Assembly: GCA_963169255.1 (NCBI GenBank)
Contig: CAUJEJ010000059.1
Coordinates: forward strand, 1-50,403
Source of the DNA: Actinomycetota bacterium
Lineage (GTDB): Bacteria > Actinomycetota > Actinomycetes > S36-B12 > UBA10799
DNA: 50,403 nucleotides
Reading direction: 5' to 3'
The position numbers were made by a program, and so were the translations under genes. Positions 49,436 through 50,403 of this stretch are shown piece after piece; position 1 is the first letter of the stretch; every line of letters starts with the position of its first letter. Below the pieces are notes generated by a model. The model did not search any database, was not told the origin of the DNA, and saw only the letters and a list, made by a program, of their open reading frames with translations.

Positions 49436-50403
49436 GTGTCTGCTCGCCCCCGCATGGGCTCTCGCCGCACCCTCGCGCTGCTTGCTGGCGCTGTTGCCGC
49501 CTCAGTCGCGCTAACTCCAGCGATGGCTGCTCCGAACGCCGAGAAGCCCCCCACTCCCCCGGCAATCGAGTCCGTACCTCAAAAGCTGCGACCGGCGAAG
49601 AACTCCGAAACAAGGCTCCAGCCCAACACTGTCCACCTCTTGCGCCTTCTGGAGCACCTGTTCCCCTATTACGCCGATGAAGGTGTGATTGGCGGCTACC
49701 GACAAGACGCGATCATGGACCACCCCAGTGGCCAAGCCCTCGATGTGATGATGGCCAACGGCGGGCGCGATCCAAAGAGCGTCAATGATGGCCACCAAGT
49801 CGCGGCCTTCCTCATGGCAAATGCGAGTCAACTGGGCGTCAAGTACATGGTGTGGCGTCAGAGCATTTGGTACCCAGGGCAGGACTGGCGGTTGATGAGT
49901 GACCGCGGGCACTGGACCCACAATCACATGGACCACATCCACGTACTGGTCGACGGAGCATTCCAAGCCTCTGATCAACTGGTACTGCCCAAGGATCTGC
50001 GCGTCAAGCTCGACGAGCTGCCGAATGGCGAAGCGCTGCGCGAACAAGCTGAGAAGCGGATCGAGATCATGGTCCGAGCGGCGCAAGCCCAGACACGCGT
50101 CACGGCTGCCACGGCACTCAACCAGAAGCTCACGAACAAGAACTCGAAGCGTGCCAAAGAGCTCGAAGCCGCTCAGAACAAAGTGAGTCAGGCAGTCCGC
50201 GAGAGCTACATCTTCGGGATGGACACGAACCTTCTCGCTAGTTCGTTGATGCTCATGAGTGGCACCAACACCGACCCCACCATCTCGCTGGCGCTTGAGC
50301 GAACAATCAGGTCCCAGGATGAGGGCCTCACCGTTGCGCTCGCGTCACTTGCCGCCGCGGCGAAGGAACTGAGTGAAAACGAGCTCGAACTCAGCGACGC
50401 ACG
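49436..50403 (+). CDS. Partial CDS: secreted VldE/M15-like peptidase-fold protein with coiled coil
   Basis: The gene runs off the window (322 codons present), so the ORF track missed it. A GTG at 49436 begins a signal peptide (RRTLALLAGAVAASVALTPAMAA). Residues about 60-180 match the ARB_07466/VldE-like catalytic fold with HxxxxxD-type metal ligands: GVIGGYRQDAIMDHPSGQALDVMM and HNHMDHIHVLV. A long Ala/Lys/Glu-rich helical region follows (EALREQAEKRIEIMVRAAQAQ onward), probably a coiled coil. A cell-wall hydrolytic or regulatory role is likely. In M. tuberculosis this neighbourhood has an NlpC/P60 protein (Rv2190c). Confidence 0.75.
   Translation, partial: MSARPRMGSRRTLALLAGAVAASVALTPAMAAPNAEKPPTPPAIESVPQKLRPAKNSETRLQPNTVHLLRLLEHLFPYYADEGVIGGYRQDAIMDHPSGQALDVMMANGGRDPKSVNDGHQVAAFLMANASQLGVKYMVWRQSIWYPGQDWRLMSDRGHWTHNHMDHIHVLVDGAFQASDQLVLPKDLRVKLDELPNGEALREQAEKRIEIMVRAAQAQTRVTAATALNQKLTNKNSKRAKELEAAQNKVSQAVRESYIFGMDTNLLASSLMLMSGTNTDPTISLALERTIRSQDEGLTVALASLAAAAKELSENELELSDA

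Noticed and set aside
1-50403. tRNA, rRNA, CRISPR, transposase, integrase or phage genes
   Set aside because: None could be seen by eye on either strand. A tRNAscan or Infernal run would be needed to exclude small RNA genes fully.

Overview
The window is chromosomal DNA from a moderately GC-rich actinomycete. The evidence is the gene content: a diheme QcrC with QcrA/QcrB and CtaE, an MptA/MptB-type mannosyltransferase, a PimB'-like transferase, a PknL-like PASTA kinase, an ImuA'-ImuB-DnaE2 cassette under a mycobacterial-type LexA box, class II DAHP synthase and PPi-dependent phosphofructokinase. Gene order from the mannosyltransferase to qcrB follows, from memory, the Mycobacterium tuberculosis segment Rv2174 (mptA) - pknL - aroG - plsC - ArsA-like - SRPBCC - pimB' - trpD - ctaE-qcrCAB. 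A ROK glucokinase with an upstream acidic protein resembles the Streptomyces glkA/SCO2127 arrangement. The exact order or family of the host cannot be fixed from sequence alone. I see no tRNA, rRNA, CRISPR array, insertion sequence or prophage; this is a core region with small accessory insertions.

Layout. 1-2 kb: the first codons of a membrane protein and a DUF2207 protein (minus strand). 2.0-7.8 kb: SOS mutagenesis operon imuA'-imuB-dnaE2, then a 39-codon micro-ORF and a membrane acyltransferase with an SGNH domain, all overlapping or nearly touching. 9.7-14.7 kb: DUF5522 protein, SDR oxidoreductase behind a structured leader, a sphingosine-phosphate-lyase-like PLP enzyme, an EamA-like transporter, a secreted CHAP protein and a DUF427 protein. 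14.7-17.0 kb: an operon of two unknown proteins and a flippase-like membrane protein. 17.1-20.4 kb: MptA/MptB-type mannosyltransferase, phytoene synthase and a two-subunit lycopene cyclase. 20.5-27.6 kb: PASTA kinase, two small membrane proteins, and the minus-strand run pfp - MFS exporter - aroG. 27.7-35.5 kb: glycerol kinase, PlsC acyltransferase, alpha/beta hydrolase, small membrane protein, glucokinase, SCO2127-like protein, ArsA-like ATPase, SRPBCC protein, metallophosphoesterase. 35.8-40.6 kb: two-component pair followed by two GT-C-like membrane proteins. 40.6-44.8 kb: a tightly packed minus-strand operon (receiver-like protein, trpD, zinc ribbon, CaiB/BaiF CoA-transferase, small Cys protein, pimB'). 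45.0-49.3 kb: ctaE-qcrC-qcrA-qcrB, ended by a strong terminator. The window ends inside a secreted VldE/M15-like peptidase gene.

How the genes fit together. Themes are error-prone repair (imuA'/imuB/dnaE2), envelope mannolipid synthesis (PimB', MptA/B, GT87, PlsC), carotenoid cyclization, central carbon entry (glucokinase, glycerol kinase, PPi-PFK, DAHP synthase, TrpD) and the cytochrome bc1-aa3 branch of respiration.

Several genes (imuA', mptA, pknL, aroG, pfp, glpK and probably the metallophosphoesterase) have a TANNNT hexamer 6-9 nt before the start codon and no clear Shine-Dalgarno, which suggests leaderless transcripts. The most unusual features are a structured RNA-like leader before the SDR gene, an orphan perfect hairpin between two divergent genes, an 18-bp tandem repeat coding for KPNA units inside DnaE2, a micro-ORF resembling a methyltransferase motif I fragment, and an atypical receiver protein coupled to trpD. 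All functional calls rest on reading motifs by eye; no database search was run.
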